A stretch of 64,000 nucleotides of DNA from positions 554,501-618,500 of the forward strand of contig NC_016745.1 of the NCBI RefSeq assembly GCF_000243075.1, given 5' to 3'. The stretch comes from Oceanimonas sp. GK1 (lineage in GTDB: Bacteria; Pseudomonadota; Gammaproteobacteria; Enterobacterales; Aeromonadaceae). Numbering within the stretch: position 1 is the first letter of the stretch; each line of letters starts with the position of its first letter. Of this stretch, positions 8,667 to 17,021 are shown piece by piece. Below the pieces are notes generated by a model. It was given only the letters and a program-made list of their open reading frames with translations, did not search any database and was not told the origin of the DNA. The translations under genes and the position numbers were made by a program.

Positions 8667-9326
8667 ATGTCCTCTTTTTCGCCCTCCTTCTGTTGTCCGC
8701 TCTGCGACTGCCCCGATCATGCACTGTTTCACCAGGATTGCCGCCGTTACCAACGTTGCGGGCAATGCGGGTTGATCTTTGTGGAGCCCGGGCAGCGGCT
8801 GGCTGCCGAGGCGGAAAAAGCCGAGTATGATCTGCATCAGAATGACACTGAGGATGCGGGCTACCGGCGGTTTCTGCATCGCCTGGCCGGACCGTTAACG
8901 GCCCGGCTGGCACCGGGAAGCAGTGGGCTGGATTTTGGTTGCGGTCCCGGGCCGGCATTGGCGGCTATGCTGAACGAGGCCGGTTTTGCGGTCACCACCT
9001 ATGACCCTTACTATGCAAATTATCCCGAGCGGTTGCAGCGCCAGTACGATTTTGTAACCTGTACCGAGGCGATTGAGCATTTTTATTTTCCCGGGCGGGA
9101 ATGGCGGCGCTTGCTGGCCATGCTCAGGCCCGGTGGCTGGCTGGGACTGATGACCAAGCTGGCCCGGGATCAGGCGGCTTTTGCCACCTGGCACTACAAA
9201 CAGGATCCCACCCATGTCTGCTTTTTCAGCCGCGAGACCTTTCGCTGGCTGGCAGCACGGGACGGGCTCGGCATCGAATTTATCGGTGCCGATGTCATTC
9301 TTCTGCACAAACCGGAGTCGTTATGA
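8667..9326 (+). CDS. Class I SAM-dependent methyltransferase with N-terminal zinc ribbon
   Basis: 219 residues. The N-terminus has a zinc-ribbon-like set of cysteines (CPLC ... CGQCGLIFV). The Rossmann methyltransferase core follows: SAM-binding motif LDFGCGPGPAL around residues 90-100, acidic residue in YDPYY, and motif CTEAIEHFY that aligns with post-motif III. The target molecule is not known. An ATG at 8667 is preferred to the in-frame TTG at 8661. Its stop codon overlaps the yihI start (ATGA), so the pair is translationally coupled, but this need not mean a shared function. Confidence 0.85.
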   Translation: MSSFSPSFCCPLCDCPDHALFHQDCRRYQRCGQCGLIFVEPGQRLAAEAEKAEYDLHQNDTEDAGYRRFLHRLAGPLTARLAPGSSGLDFGCGPGPALAAMLNEAGFAVTTYDPYYANYPERLQRQYDFVTCTEAIEHFYFPGREWRRLLAMLRPGGWLGLMTKLARDQAAFATWHYKQDPTHVCFFSRETFRWLAARDGLGIEFIGADVILLHKPESL

Positions 9327-9868
9327 CACGTATCAAGAAGGCCCGTACCCCGGGTCGCATCGGTGCCCGCAAGGAAAATCGGGAAACCGCCGAGCAGGGC
9401 AGGGAACGCAAGCGCAAGGCCAGACGCAAGGGCCTGACCCCCGGTTCCCGCCACAATGTGGGCGGCGGCAACCAGGGCGGTAAAGAGCAAAAAGCGGCGA
9501 AGGATCCGCGGCTGGGTTCCCGCAAGCCCGTGGCCCTGGTGCAGGAAGACGCGGACCGTGATGTGGCTGCCGTGCCCCGGGTCAAACCGGTGGTGAAGAA
9601 AGCGCTGACCCCCGAACAGGAACTGGAGCAGCTCGAAAACGACGAGCGCCTCAATACCCTGCTCGACCGGGTGGAAGCGGGCGACAAGCTGGATAAGGCC
9701 GACAAGGTCTGGCTCGACCGCACCCTGGCCCGCCATCAGCAACTGCTGGAACAGCTTGGCCTGCTGGATGAAGACGACGACGAGGAGCCCGGCGACGATC
9801 TCTGGGATCGCTTTATGGATGCCGAGCTTGATCCTGCTCAATACCGTGACGAGGAAGACAAGTCATGA
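9323..9868 (+). CDS. yihI: GTPase-activating protein for Der (YihI)
   Basis: 181-residue, highly charged protein. The N-terminus is basic (KKARTPGRIGARKENRET, RKRKARRKGLTPGSRHN) and the C-terminus acidic (DEDDDEEPGDDLWDRFMDAELDP), the known architecture of YihI, which stimulates GTP hydrolysis by the ribosome-assembly GTPase Der and so modulates 50S maturation. The reading frame is open far upstream inside the methyltransferase gene; the correct start is the ATG that overlaps its stop. Likewise the stop overlaps the next gene by 4 bases. Confidence 0.93.
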   Translation: MTRIKKARTPGRIGARKENRETAEQGRERKRKARRKGLTPGSRHNVGGGNQGGKEQKAAKDPRLGSRKPVALVQEDADRDVAAVPRVKPVVKKALTPEQELEQLENDERLNTLLDRVEAGDKLDKADKVWLDRTLARHQQLLEQLGLLDEDDDEEPGDDLWDRFMDAELDPAQYRDEEDKS

Positions 9869-10323
9869 TCTCCCCCTGGCTGATGGCCGCCCTGGTGGGC
9901 GGCGTCATCATAGTGGGTCTGGCCGTCTATGCGGGCATGCTGCTGGCGAAACTGCGCCGGCAGACACAACACCGGCAACAGGCCATTGCCAAACGCAACG
10001 ACCGTATTCTGGAAAGTGTGCGGGTCATTGCCCAGGCGGTGCGCGACGATCAGTGCAATCTGTCGGAAGGGGCCATCCGCCTGACCAATCTGCTGAATGC
10101 CCTGCAGTTCGACCAGCCCAGAAACTTTGCCGTCGACTATCCTGGCCTCTACGATCTCTATGACAGAGTGAAAGAAATGCCGACTCACGACGCCCGCAAG
10201 CAGCTGAAACGCAACGAACTCATGCGTCTGGACCTGGAACGGGCCGGCCATGAAGGCGAGCTGGAAGCCACCATCAAAATTGAGGTCGAGCGCCTGGTTA
10301 GTCTGGAACTGCCCGGTCGCTGA
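9865..10323 (+). CDS. DUF2489 family membrane-anchored protein
   Basis: 152 residues: one N-terminal membrane helix (about residues 5-28) and a cytoplasmic mainly helical domain. The order yihI - DUF2489 gene - hemN is widespread in Vibrio- and Aeromonas-like bacteria, which supports the assignment; the function is unknown. It overlaps yihI by 4 bases and lies 14 bases before hemN, so the three genes probably form one operon with the methyltransferase. Confidence 0.85.
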   Translation: MISPWLMAALVGGVIIVGLAVYAGMLLAKLRRQTQHRQQAIAKRNDRILESVRVIAQAVRDDQCNLSEGAIRLTNLLNALQFDQPRNFAVDYPGLYDLYDRVKEMPTHDARKQLKRNELMRLDLERAGHEGELEATIKIEVERLVSLELPGR

Positions 10324-10337
10324 CCGGGGAGGAGACA

Positions 10338-11705
10338 ATGTCAGCGATTGAGTGGGATCAGACCCTCATCGAAAAATACAATTACTCGGGGCCGCGGTAT
10401 ACCTCTTATCCTACCGCCCTCGAGTTCACCGGCGACTTCGGCATGGCCGAGTTTGACGCCGCTGCCGCCCGCTACCCCGAGCGTCCGCTGTCGCTCTATG
10501 TGCACATTCCCTTCTGCCACAAGCTCTGCTACTACTGTGGCTGCAACAAGGTGATCACGCGCCATCAGGGCAAGGCCGACATCTACCTGGACTACCTGGA
10601 GCGGGAAATCGAGGCCATGGCGCCACGCTTTGCCGGCCGCACCGTCACCCAGCTGCACTGGGGCGGCGGCACCCCCACCTTTCTGACTGCACCGCAAATT
10701 CAGCGGCTGAACGGCCTGCTGCGCCGGCATTTCCACTTTGCCGCCGAGGGGGAATTCAGCATCGAGATCGATCCCCGCCGCATTGAGCTGGAGCTGCTTG
10801 AGGTGCTGAAGGCGGAAGGCTTCAACCGCATCAGTCTGGGTGTGCAGGACTTCAACAAGGACGTGCAGAAGGTCGTTAACCGGGAGCAGGACAACGACTT
10901 TATCAAGGCGCTGGTGGCCCGGGCCAATGAGCTTGGCTTTGTTTCCACCAACCTGGACCTGATCTACGGCCTGCCGCTGCAGACCCAGGAAAGCTTTCAC
11001 CATACCCTGGAGCAGGTGGTGGCCATGAAGCCGGCCCGGCTGTCGGTGTTCAACTATGCCCACCTGCCCAGCCGTTTCTCCGCCCAGCGCAAGCTGAAGG
11101 ACGAAGACATGCCGGCGCCGGCGGTGAAGCTGGCCATGCTGCAGGACAGCATTGGCTACCTCACCGGCCAGGGTTACCAGTTTATCGGCATGGATCATTT
11201 TGCCCTGCCCGACGACAGCCTGGCGGTGGCCCAGCGCCACGGCGAGCTGCACCGCAACTTTCAGGGCTACACCACCCAGGGGGAGTGCGATTTGCTGGGG
11301 CTGGGCGTGTCTTCCATCAGCATGATCGGCGATGCCTACTCCCAGAACCACAAGGATCTAAAAGAGTATTACGCTCAGCTCGACGAACTGGGTCATGCCC
11401 AGACCGTGGGCTATGCCCTGAACGAGGATGACTGCTTGCGCCGGGATCTGATCAAGACCCTGATCTGTAACTTTGAGCTGGACTTCGCGCCCCTTGAGCA
11501 GCAATACGGCATCGTCTTCAACGACTACTTCGCCGAGGATTTCGAGCTGTTGCAAACCTTTGTGGACGACGGGCTGGTGATCCGGGAAGCGGATCGCATC
11601 AGCGTGACGCTCAAGGGGCGGCTGCTGATCCGCAACATCTGCATGTGCTTTGATGTGCATTCGCGCCAGCAGGCCCGCCGCCAGCAGTTTTCACGGGTGA
11701 TTTGA
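10338..11705 (+). CDS. hemN: Oxygen-independent coproporphyrinogen III dehydrogenase
   Basis: Radical SAM enzyme that decarboxylates coproporphyrinogen III to protoporphyrinogen IX without oxygen. The N-terminal YNYSGPRYTSYPTA element is diagnostic of true HemN. The cluster motif is Cys60, Cys64 and Cys67 (HIPFCHKLCYYCGC), followed by LHWGGGTPTFL and the NLDLIYGLPLQTQESF segment. The 455-residue length matches E. coli HemN (457). GGGGAGGAG lies just before the ATG. Confidence 0.97.
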   Translation: MSAIEWDQTLIEKYNYSGPRYTSYPTALEFTGDFGMAEFDAAAARYPERPLSLYVHIPFCHKLCYYCGCNKVITRHQGKADIYLDYLEREIEAMAPRFAGRTVTQLHWGGGTPTFLTAPQIQRLNGLLRRHFHFAAEGEFSIEIDPRRIELELLEVLKAEGFNRISLGVQDFNKDVQKVVNREQDNDFIKALVARANELGFVSTNLDLIYGLPLQTQESFHHTLEQVVAMKPARLSVFNYAHLPSRFSAQRKLKDEDMPAPAVKLAMLQDSIGYLTGQGYQFIGMDHFALPDDSLAVAQRHGELHRNFQGYTTQGECDLLGLGVSSISMIGDAYSQNHKDLKEYYAQLDELGHAQTVGYALNEDDCLRRDLIKTLICNFELDFAPLEQQYGIVFNDYFAEDFELLQTFVDDGLVIREADRISVTLKGRLLIRNICMCFDVHSRQQARRQQFSRVI

Positions 11706-11710
11706 TTTAA

Positions 11711-11753
11711 GGGACTGGGGAGCAGGGACTCGGTTTATCATTTCCCAGTCCCC
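11711..11753. repeat. Imperfect hairpin with GGGACTGGG arms
   Basis: GGGACTGGG and CCCAGTCCC face each other across about 20 bases between the convergent hemN and add genes. The GGGACTGGG word is the same as in the heptamer tandem array at 31002-31057, so both may belong to one intergenic repeat type. It may also act as terminator. Confidence 0.5.
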
Positions 11754-11760
11754 GATTCAG

Positions 11761-12765
11761 TCACTCCCGCTCGGCGCAGGCCAGCAGCAGGGCCGCCCGC
11801 TCCTGTGAGCTGATAAAGGCCATGTTAAGGGCGTTTTCCTGGCACTGGCGCGTTTGCTGCGGCGTGAGGCCGGCGGCCTCGGCGGCGCCGGTGTATTCGT
11901 GGCGCAGCTCCATGCCCTGCACCGCCGGATCGTCGGTGTTCAGGCAAACGGGAATCCCTTTTTCCAGAAAGCGGTGCACCGGGTGCCGGCGAAGGTCGGT
12001 CACCGTGCTGGTCTGCAGGTTGGAGGTCAGGCAGGACTCGATGCCGATGTGGTGTTCGGCCAGGTAATCGAGCAGGCGCTCGTCTTCCACCGCCCGCACG
12101 CCGTGGCCGATGCGCACGGCGCCCAGCTCCCGCACCGCCTGCCAGACACTGGCGCTGCCGGCGGCCTCGCCGGCATGCACGGTCACCGCCAGCCCCGCTT
12201 CCCGCACCCGGCGAAAATGCCCGGTGAACCGCTCGCCGGGAAAGCCGGCTTCGTCCCCGGCCAGATCCATGGCCACCAGCCTGTGGCGGTAGGCCAGGCA
12301 GGCATTCAGCTCTTGTTCACAGGCGGCTTCGCCAAAGGTGCGGCTCATGATGCCGATGAGTTTGACCGGCACACCGAAGTCGCGGCTGCCGGCGGCCACG
12401 CCGTCGAGCACCGCTTCCACCACTCCTTCCGGTTCAAGCTCATGGTTCATGGCCATGTAGCCCGGGCTGAAGCGCAGCTCGGCGTAGTCGATGCCGGCCT
12501 GCAGCAGATCTTCCACGTTTTCATAGGCCACCCGGCGGCAGGCGTCATAATTGCCCAGCACCCTGACGCCCCAGTCGAGCCGGGCGAGAAAGGACAGCAG
12601 GTCCGGGGTGTTGTCCTGCACTCGTATATGGGGCAGCAGTTCGCTCAGATTCTCGGCGGGCAGGGCCAGATGAAAGGCCCGGCCCAGCTCCAGTATGGTG
12701 GCCGGTCGAATGTTGCCGTCCAGATGGCGGTGCAGGTCGAGCAGGGGCAGGCTGGGGTCGATCAT
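11761..12765 (-). CDS. add: Adenosine deaminase
   Basis: Purine salvage enzyme converting adenosine to inosine. Zinc ligands and active-site residues are visible: [12 protein letters not shown] (HxH, residues 11-13), [19 protein letters not shown] and [10 protein letters not shown] with the catalytic Asp pair. At 334 residues it matches bacterial Add (333 in E. coli). It is monocistronic and ends convergent with hemN; its start is 33 bases beyond the glnG stop, on the same strand. Confidence 0.95.
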   Translation of the reverse strand: MIDPSLPLLDLHRHLDGNIRPATILELGRAFHLALPAENLSELLPHIRVQDNTPDLLSFLARLDWGVRVLGNYDACRRVAYENVEDLLQAGIDYAELRFSPGYMAMNHELEPEGVVEAVLDGVAAGSRDFGVPVKLIGIMSRTFGEAACEQELNACLAYRHRLVAMDLAGDEAGFPGERFTGHFRRVREAGLAVTVHAGEAAGSASVWQAVRELGAVRIGHGVRAVEDERLLDYLAEHHIGIESCLTSNLQTSTVTDLRRHPVHRFLEKGIPVCLNTDDPAVQGMELRHEYTGAAEAAGLTPQQTRQCQENALNMAFISSQERAALLLACAERE

Positions 12766-12798
12766 GAAAGCTCCCGTTGAAAGATGGCACCGTAAAGC

Positions 12799-14232
12799 TT
12801 ACTCTTTTGTGGCCGATTCTTCCGGCTGCAGTTCCTTTAGTTTGCGGGTCAGGGTGTTGCGGCCCCAGCCCAGCAGCCGGGCGGCTTCCTGCTTGTGACC
12901 CTGACTCTGGGTCAGGGCGCAGTCGAGCAGAATGCGCTCAAACTCGGGCAGGGCCTCGGCCAGCAGATCCTTGCGCCCCCGGGCCAGCTCGTCGCTGGCC
13001 CAGCTTTTCAGCGCTCGACGCCAGTCTGAGGGCTGGCCGGTAGCGGCCGGCTCGGACTCGGGTTCCCGCTTCAGCAGCTCGGGGGGCAGGTCGGAGACCA
13101 GCACTTCCTGGCCCGAGGCCATCACCGTCAGCCAGCGGCAGACGTTTTCCAGCTGGCGCACGTTGCCAGGCCAGGGCAGGGACTGTAGCAGGGCTTGAGT
13201 GTCGGGATGCAGGGTCTTGACGTCCACGCTCAGCTCCCGGGCGGCCAGCCCCAGAAAATGACGGGCCAGCTTGGGAATGTCTTCCCGCCGCTCCTTGAGC
13301 GCCGGCATATGAATGCGAATGACGTTGAGGCGGTGGAACAAGTCTTCGCGAAAGTCGCCGTCGGTGACCTTCTTTTCCAGATCCTGATGCGTGGCGGCGA
13401 TGATACGCACGTCCACCTTGATGGGCTGATGGCCGCCCACCCGGTAAAACTGGCCGTCGGCCAGCACCCGCAGCAGCCGGGTCTGAATGTCCAGCGGCAT
13501 GTCGCCGATTTCGTCGAGAAACAGGGTGCCGCCGTCGGCCTGTTCAAAGCGGCCCCGACGCACATTGTTAGCACCGGTAAAGGCGCCCTTTTCGTGGCCG
13601 AACAGTTCCGACTCGATCAGATCCTTGGGAATGGCCGCCATGTTAAGGGCGATAAAGGGCTGCTGGGCCCGCGGGCTGTGCTTGTGCAGGGCGTGGGCCA
13701 CCAGCTCCTTGCCGGTACCGCTCTGGCCGTTGATCAGCACCGAAATGGAGGAACGGGCCAGCCGGCCGATGGCGCGGAATACTTCCTGCATGGCCGGCGC
13801 TTCACCGATGATCTCCGGTGTGCGCACCGCTTCCTGCTGCTCGCCCGGGGCCTTGCGCCGGCTTTCCTTGACAAAGGCCACGGCCCGCTGCACCAGGGCC
13901 ACGGCGTCGTCGATGTCAAAGGGCTTGGGCAGGTATTCAAAGGCGCCGCGCTGGTAGGCGCTGACCGCGCTGTCGAGATCCGAGTGGGCGGTCATGATGA
14001 TCACCGGCAGCTCGGGCACCCGCTGGTGAATGGCGCCCAGCAGGGTCAGGCCGTCCATGCCGCCCATGCGAATGTCGGAGATCACCACGGCGGGGCGCGC
14101 CTCGGTGAGGGCGTGAAGCACGCTTTCGCCGTCTTCAAAGCTGCGGCAGCGAAAGCCGGCCTGGGCCAGGGCCCGTTCCAGTACCCAGCGAATGGAGCTG
14201 TCGTCGTCGACGACCCAAATCAGTTCAGCCAT
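12799..14232 (-). CDS. glnG: Nitrogen regulation response regulator NtrC (GlnG)
   Basis: 477-residue sigma-54 activator. Receiver domain residues 1-120 with phosphorylation site Asp53 (VVISDIRMGG). AAA+ domain with Walker A GQSGTGKE, the sigma-54 contact loop GAFTGANNVRRGRFE, and Walker B GGTLFLDEIGDMP. The C-terminal Fis-type helix-turn-helix is near EAARLLGWGRNTLTRKLKEL. AGGAG lies upstream of the ATG. It is co-transcribed with glnL, 9 bases apart, and should act at the NtrC sites seen before glnL and glnA. Confidence 0.97.
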   Translation of the reverse strand: MAELIWVVDDDSSIRWVLERALAQAGFRCRSFEDGESVLHALTEARPAVVISDIRMGGMDGLTLLGAIHQRVPELPVIIMTAHSDLDSAVSAYQRGAFEYLPKPFDIDDAVALVQRAVAFVKESRRKAPGEQQEAVRTPEIIGEAPAMQEVFRAIGRLARSSISVLINGQSGTGKELVAHALHKHSPRAQQPFIALNMAAIPKDLIESELFGHEKGAFTGANNVRRGRFEQADGGTLFLDEIGDMPLDIQTRLLRVLADGQFYRVGGHQPIKVDVRIIAATHQDLEKKVTDGDFREDLFHRLNVIRIHMPALKERREDIPKLARHFLGLAARELSVDVKTLHPDTQALLQSLPWPGNVRQLENVCRWLTVMASGQEVLVSDLPPELLKREPESEPAATGQPSDWRRALKSWASDELARGRKDLLAEALPEFERILLDCALTQSQGHKQEAARLLGWGRNTLTRKLKELQPEESATKE

Positions 14233-14241
14233 AAAGTGCTC

Positions 14242-15291
14242 CTATCGTCGTAGCGGCAGATAAACAATGAATTCGGTATGGCCCGGGCGGCTCTGGCACT
14301 CGATGCGACCCTGGTGCTGGTGGATCAGCTCCTGGGCAATGGACAGCCCAAGGCCGGTGCCGCCCTCCCGGCCGGTGACCATGGGGTAGAACAGGGTGTC
14401 GTGCAGGGCGGCGGGAATGCCCGGGCCGTCATCGATAATGCGCACTTCGGCCGCCAGCCGGTAGCGCTTGCCCTGCAGCATCACCTGAAAGGCGGTGCGG
14501 GTACGAATGGTGATATGGCCGTGATCGCCCAGTACCTCCACCGCGTTGCGCACCACGTTGAGAAAGGCCTGCTGCAGCTGTTCCGGATCCATTTCCAGAT
14601 CGGGAATGCTGGGATCGTAGTCCCGGTTCAGGCTGATGCCGGGGGGGATGTCCATGCTCACCAGCCGGCGTACCTGCTCCAGCACCGAGTGCAGGTTGAT
14701 CACCTCCCGCTGGCCCGGGCGCTGGGGGCCGAGCAGCCGGTCCACCAGATTACGCAGCCGGTCGGCCTGGGCGATGATGAGATGGGTGAATTCCTTCAGC
14801 TCTTCCTTTTCCAGCTCCCGTTCCAGCAGTTGGGCCGCACCGCGCAGGCCGCCGAGGGGATTCTTGATCTCGTGGGCCAGGCCGCGCACCAGCTCCCGGG
14901 CCGCCTGTTGCTGGGCCCGTTGCTGCAGCTCCTGGCTGATCTTCTTTTGCTGGTCGATAAGCCTGAGCTCCATCAGCGCCAGGGTGCGTTTTTCCAGGGT
15001 AAAGGCGGTGACGCTCACGTCTACCCAGCGGGGCAGGCCGTCGATCACCACCTGCACCTCGCTGTTGGTAAAGCCCTGCTCCAGCTCGATGCAGCGCTGA
15101 ATGCGGCGCATGTCGAGGGAGATGTCTTCCACCACCTGATCCAGCCGGGCATCCTGCAGCCGGCGCTTGCTCAGGGTCAGCAATTGTTCGGCGGCGGTGT
15201 TGGCAAAGTGCACCACCAGGTCGCCGTCCACCACCAGTACGGCCGTGAGCTGACTGTCGATGATGGTCTGAATGTTGATCCGGCTTTTCAC
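14242..15291 (-). CDS. glnL: Nitrogen regulation sensor kinase NtrB (GlnL)
   Basis: Cytoplasmic histidine kinase/phosphatase for NtrC. An N-terminal PAS domain (about residues 10-110) is followed by the HisKA motif VRGLAHEIKNPLGG with His140, and the HATPase domain with NVVRNAVEVLG, IDDGPGIP and GGTGLGLSIA. Choosing the GTG at 15291 gives 349 residues, the same as E. coli GlnL, and removes the NtrC-binding site from the coding region; the open frame continues upstream to a TTG inside that site. GAGGGG lies about 9 bases before the GTG. Confidence 0.94.
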   Translation of the reverse strand: MKSRINIQTIIDSQLTAVLVVDGDLVVHFANTAAEQLLTLSKRRLQDARLDQVVEDISLDMRRIQRCIELEQGFTNSEVQVVIDGLPRWVDVSVTAFTLEKRTLALMELRLIDQQKKISQELQQRAQQQAARELVRGLAHEIKNPLGGLRGAAQLLERELEKEELKEFTHLIIAQADRLRNLVDRLLGPQRPGQREVINLHSVLEQVRRLVSMDIPPGISLNRDYDPSIPDLEMDPEQLQQAFLNVVRNAVEVLGDHGHITIRTRTAFQVMLQGKRYRLAAEVRIIDDGPGIPAALHDTLFYPMVTGREGGTGLGLSIAQELIHQHQGRIECQSRPGHTEFIVYLPLRR

Positions 15292-15315
15292 GTGTGACGT
15301 CCCCTCATGGACAGT

Positions 15316-15332
15316 TGCACCAATATAGTGCA
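15316..15332 (-). promoter_or_regulatory. NtrC-binding site before glnL
   Basis: TGCACTATATTGGTGCA on the minus strand matches the enteric NtrC consensus TGCACY-N4-TGGTGCA at every fixed position. It lies 25 bases upstream of the glnL GTG. In E. coli a site at the glnL promoter lets NtrC-P limit glnLG expression; the same autoregulation is inferred here. Confidence 0.85.
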
Positions 15333-15358
15333 ATCAGTGTAACCCTAACCCCGTAAAT

Positions 15359-15375
15359 TGCCACATCATGGTGCA
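15359..15375 (-). promoter_or_regulatory. Second, weaker NtrC-like site before glnL
   Basis: TGCACCATGATGTGGCA on the minus strand keeps the TGCACC half but has two changes in the other half (TGTGGCA for TGGTGCA). It is centred 43 bp, about four helical turns, from the perfect site, which suggests side-by-side cooperative binding. Confidence 0.5.
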
Positions 15376-15479
15376 AGTCTTTGTGCTTTTACTGAAGCCC
15401 GAGGCCTGATGATGACCTCTGCAAGAATCTTGCCTGTCAGACCGCAATCCTTTACTTAATATTAGTAGCGAGAATATAA

Positions 15480-15491
15480 TTAGCTAGCTAA
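15480..15491. promoter_or_regulatory. SlyA-type operator
   Basis: TTAGCTAGCTAA is a perfect 12-bp palindrome that differs at one base from the known SlyA operator TTAGCAAGCTAA. It lies 18 bases upstream of the slyA-like ATG, in the promoter region, and fits repression of the efflux operon by its own first gene product. Confidence 0.75.
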
Positions 15492-15509
15492 CTAAAAGTG
15501 GAGGGCAAC

Positions 15510-15962
15510 ATGAAAACATTGGGCATGGCGCTGGCCACCCTGGTGCGGCAGTGGCGGCTGATCAACGATGAGCGCCTCAAACCCCTGGGGCTGACCCAGA
15601 GCCGCTGGATCACCCTGAGCCATCTCAAGCAGGAAGACGGCATTCAGCAACACCGGCTGGCGCGCCGGGTAGGGGTGGAAAGTCCGTCGCTGGTGCGCAC
15701 CCTCGACGGCCTGGAGCAGCTGGGGCTGGTCGAACGCCGGCCCTGCGCCAACGATCGCCGGGGCAAAACGGTGCACCTGACCCCGGCGGTACAGCCGCTG
15801 CTGTCGGAAATGGACGCCGTGCTGGATCAGACCCGGCAGCAGGTGCTGGAAGGGCTCAGTGAAACGGAGCTGGCCGAGCTGGAACGCATGGTGCGTCATA
15901 TCGGTGCCAACCTACAGAAAATGAGCGCCCAACTGGGCGATGGCAAAGAGGGCGAACGATGA
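15510..15962 (+). CDS. slyA: MarR-family regulator, SlyA-like
   Basis: 150-residue winged-helix regulator. The DNA-binding part spans about residues 45-105 (HRLARRVGVESPSLVRTLDGLEQLGLVERRPCANDRRGKTVHLT), including the DRR beta-wing signature. Length, sequence style and the TTAGC-type palindrome in front support a SlyA orthologue or close relative. The ATG has GGAGGG five bases upstream; a GTG at 15498 overlaps that site and is rejected. It overlaps the HlyD-type adaptor gene by 4 bases. E. coli slyA also neighbours an HlyD/FUSC efflux unit (ydhJ, ydhK), so the association is old. Confidence 0.85.
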   Translation: MKTLGMALATLVRQWRLINDERLKPLGLTQSRWITLSHLKQEDGIQQHRLARRVGVESPSLVRTLDGLEQLGLVERRPCANDRRGKTVHLTPAVQPLLSEMDAVLDQTRQQVLEGLSETELAELERMVRHIGANLQKMSAQLGDGKEGER

Positions 15963-17008
15963 GCGCGGAGCAGAGTTTCAGTCGCTGGGTGCGCCTGGCC
16001 CTGGTCGCTTTTGGCGTGCTGCTGGTGTATTTCGTGCTGATCGACAATTACGCCCCCATGACGCCCCAGGCCCAGGCGCACCGGCCGGTGCTGGCGGTGG
16101 CCCCCAGAGTGGCGGGTCAGGTGGCCCGGGTGGCGGTCACCAATGATCAGCGGGTGGCAGCGGGCGAGCTGCTGTTTGAACTGGACGACACCGATTACCG
16201 GCTGGCGCTGGCCCGGGCCGAATTGCAGCAACAACTGGCCGCCGCCGAGATGGAGCGCCAGCAGGCGGCGCTGCAGGCCGTCCAGGCGGAGGCCGCCCAG
16301 GCCCGCCTGAAAGCCGAAGAATTGGCCCGGGAAGCGGCGCGCCTGGAGCGGCTGCATCGTCTGGGCCACATGTCGGTGCAGCAGGCGGAGCAGGCCCGCA
16401 ACCAGGCGCAACAGGCCCACAGTGCCCTGCAGGCGGTGGAAGCCCGGCAGCAGGAAGCCGACCAAACGCGGGCGGCATCAACGCTTTCGTACCAGCAGGC
16501 CAGCAATGCCGTTGAGCAGGCCCGGCTGGCGCTGCAGCGCACCCGGGTGAGGGCCGAAGTGGCCGGGCGCATCGGCAATCTGCAGTTGCAGGAAGGCACT
16601 CAGGCCCGGGCCGGCGAACCCCTGCTGGCGCTGATCACCAGCGAGCTGACGGTGCTTGCGGATCTGCGGGAAAAAAGCCTGCGCCACGTGACCACGGCGA
16701 CCGACGCCGGGGTGGTGTTCGACGCCCTGCCGGGGCACATATTCAAGGGCCATGTGAGCAGCATCGACAGTGGTGTGCGTCAGGGCCAGCAGCCGGCCGA
16801 TGGTCAGTTGGTGCAGCCGGAGCATTCCGATCGCTGGGTGCGGGACGCCCAGCGACTCAGGGTGCATATCACCCTCGACGAGCCGGTGCCGGCCCTGGCC
16901 ACCGGTGCCCGGGCCACGGTGCAGCTGTTTCCCGAGGCCGGCCGCTGGCTGCATGGGCTGGGTCGGGCTCAGCTGTGGCTGGTGAGCCAGTTCCGTTATC
17001 TCTATTGA
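15959..17008 (+). CDS. HlyD/EmrA-type membrane fusion protein
   Basis: 349-residue periplasmic adaptor. One N-terminal membrane helix (residues 12-28), a lipoyl half-motif around RPVLAVAPRVAGQVARVAVTN, a long coiled-coil hairpin rich in Gln/Ala (about residues 95-190), the second lipoyl half at RVRAEVAGRIGNLQLQEGTQ and a beta-barrel. The order slyA - adaptor - FUSC protein resembles the E. coli ydh and aae systems, which export aromatic acids or similar small molecules. Overlap with the regulator gene suggests coupled expression. The substrate is unknown. Confidence 0.88.
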   Translation: MSAEQSFSRWVRLALVAFGVLLVYFVLIDNYAPMTPQAQAHRPVLAVAPRVAGQVARVAVTNDQRVAAGELLFELDDTDYRLALARAELQQQLAAAEMERQQAALQAVQAEAAQARLKAEELAREAARLERLHRLGHMSVQQAEQARNQAQQAHSALQAVEARQQEADQTRAASTLSYQQASNAVEQARLALQRTRVRAEVAGRIGNLQLQEGTQARAGEPLLALITSELTVLADLREKSLRHVTTATDAGVVFDALPGHIFKGHVSSIDSGVRQGQQPADGQLVQPEHSDRWVRDAQRLRVHITLDEPVPALATGARATVQLFPEAGRWLHGLGRAQLWLVSQFRYLY

Positions 17009-17021
17009 TGAGCCCACGGCC

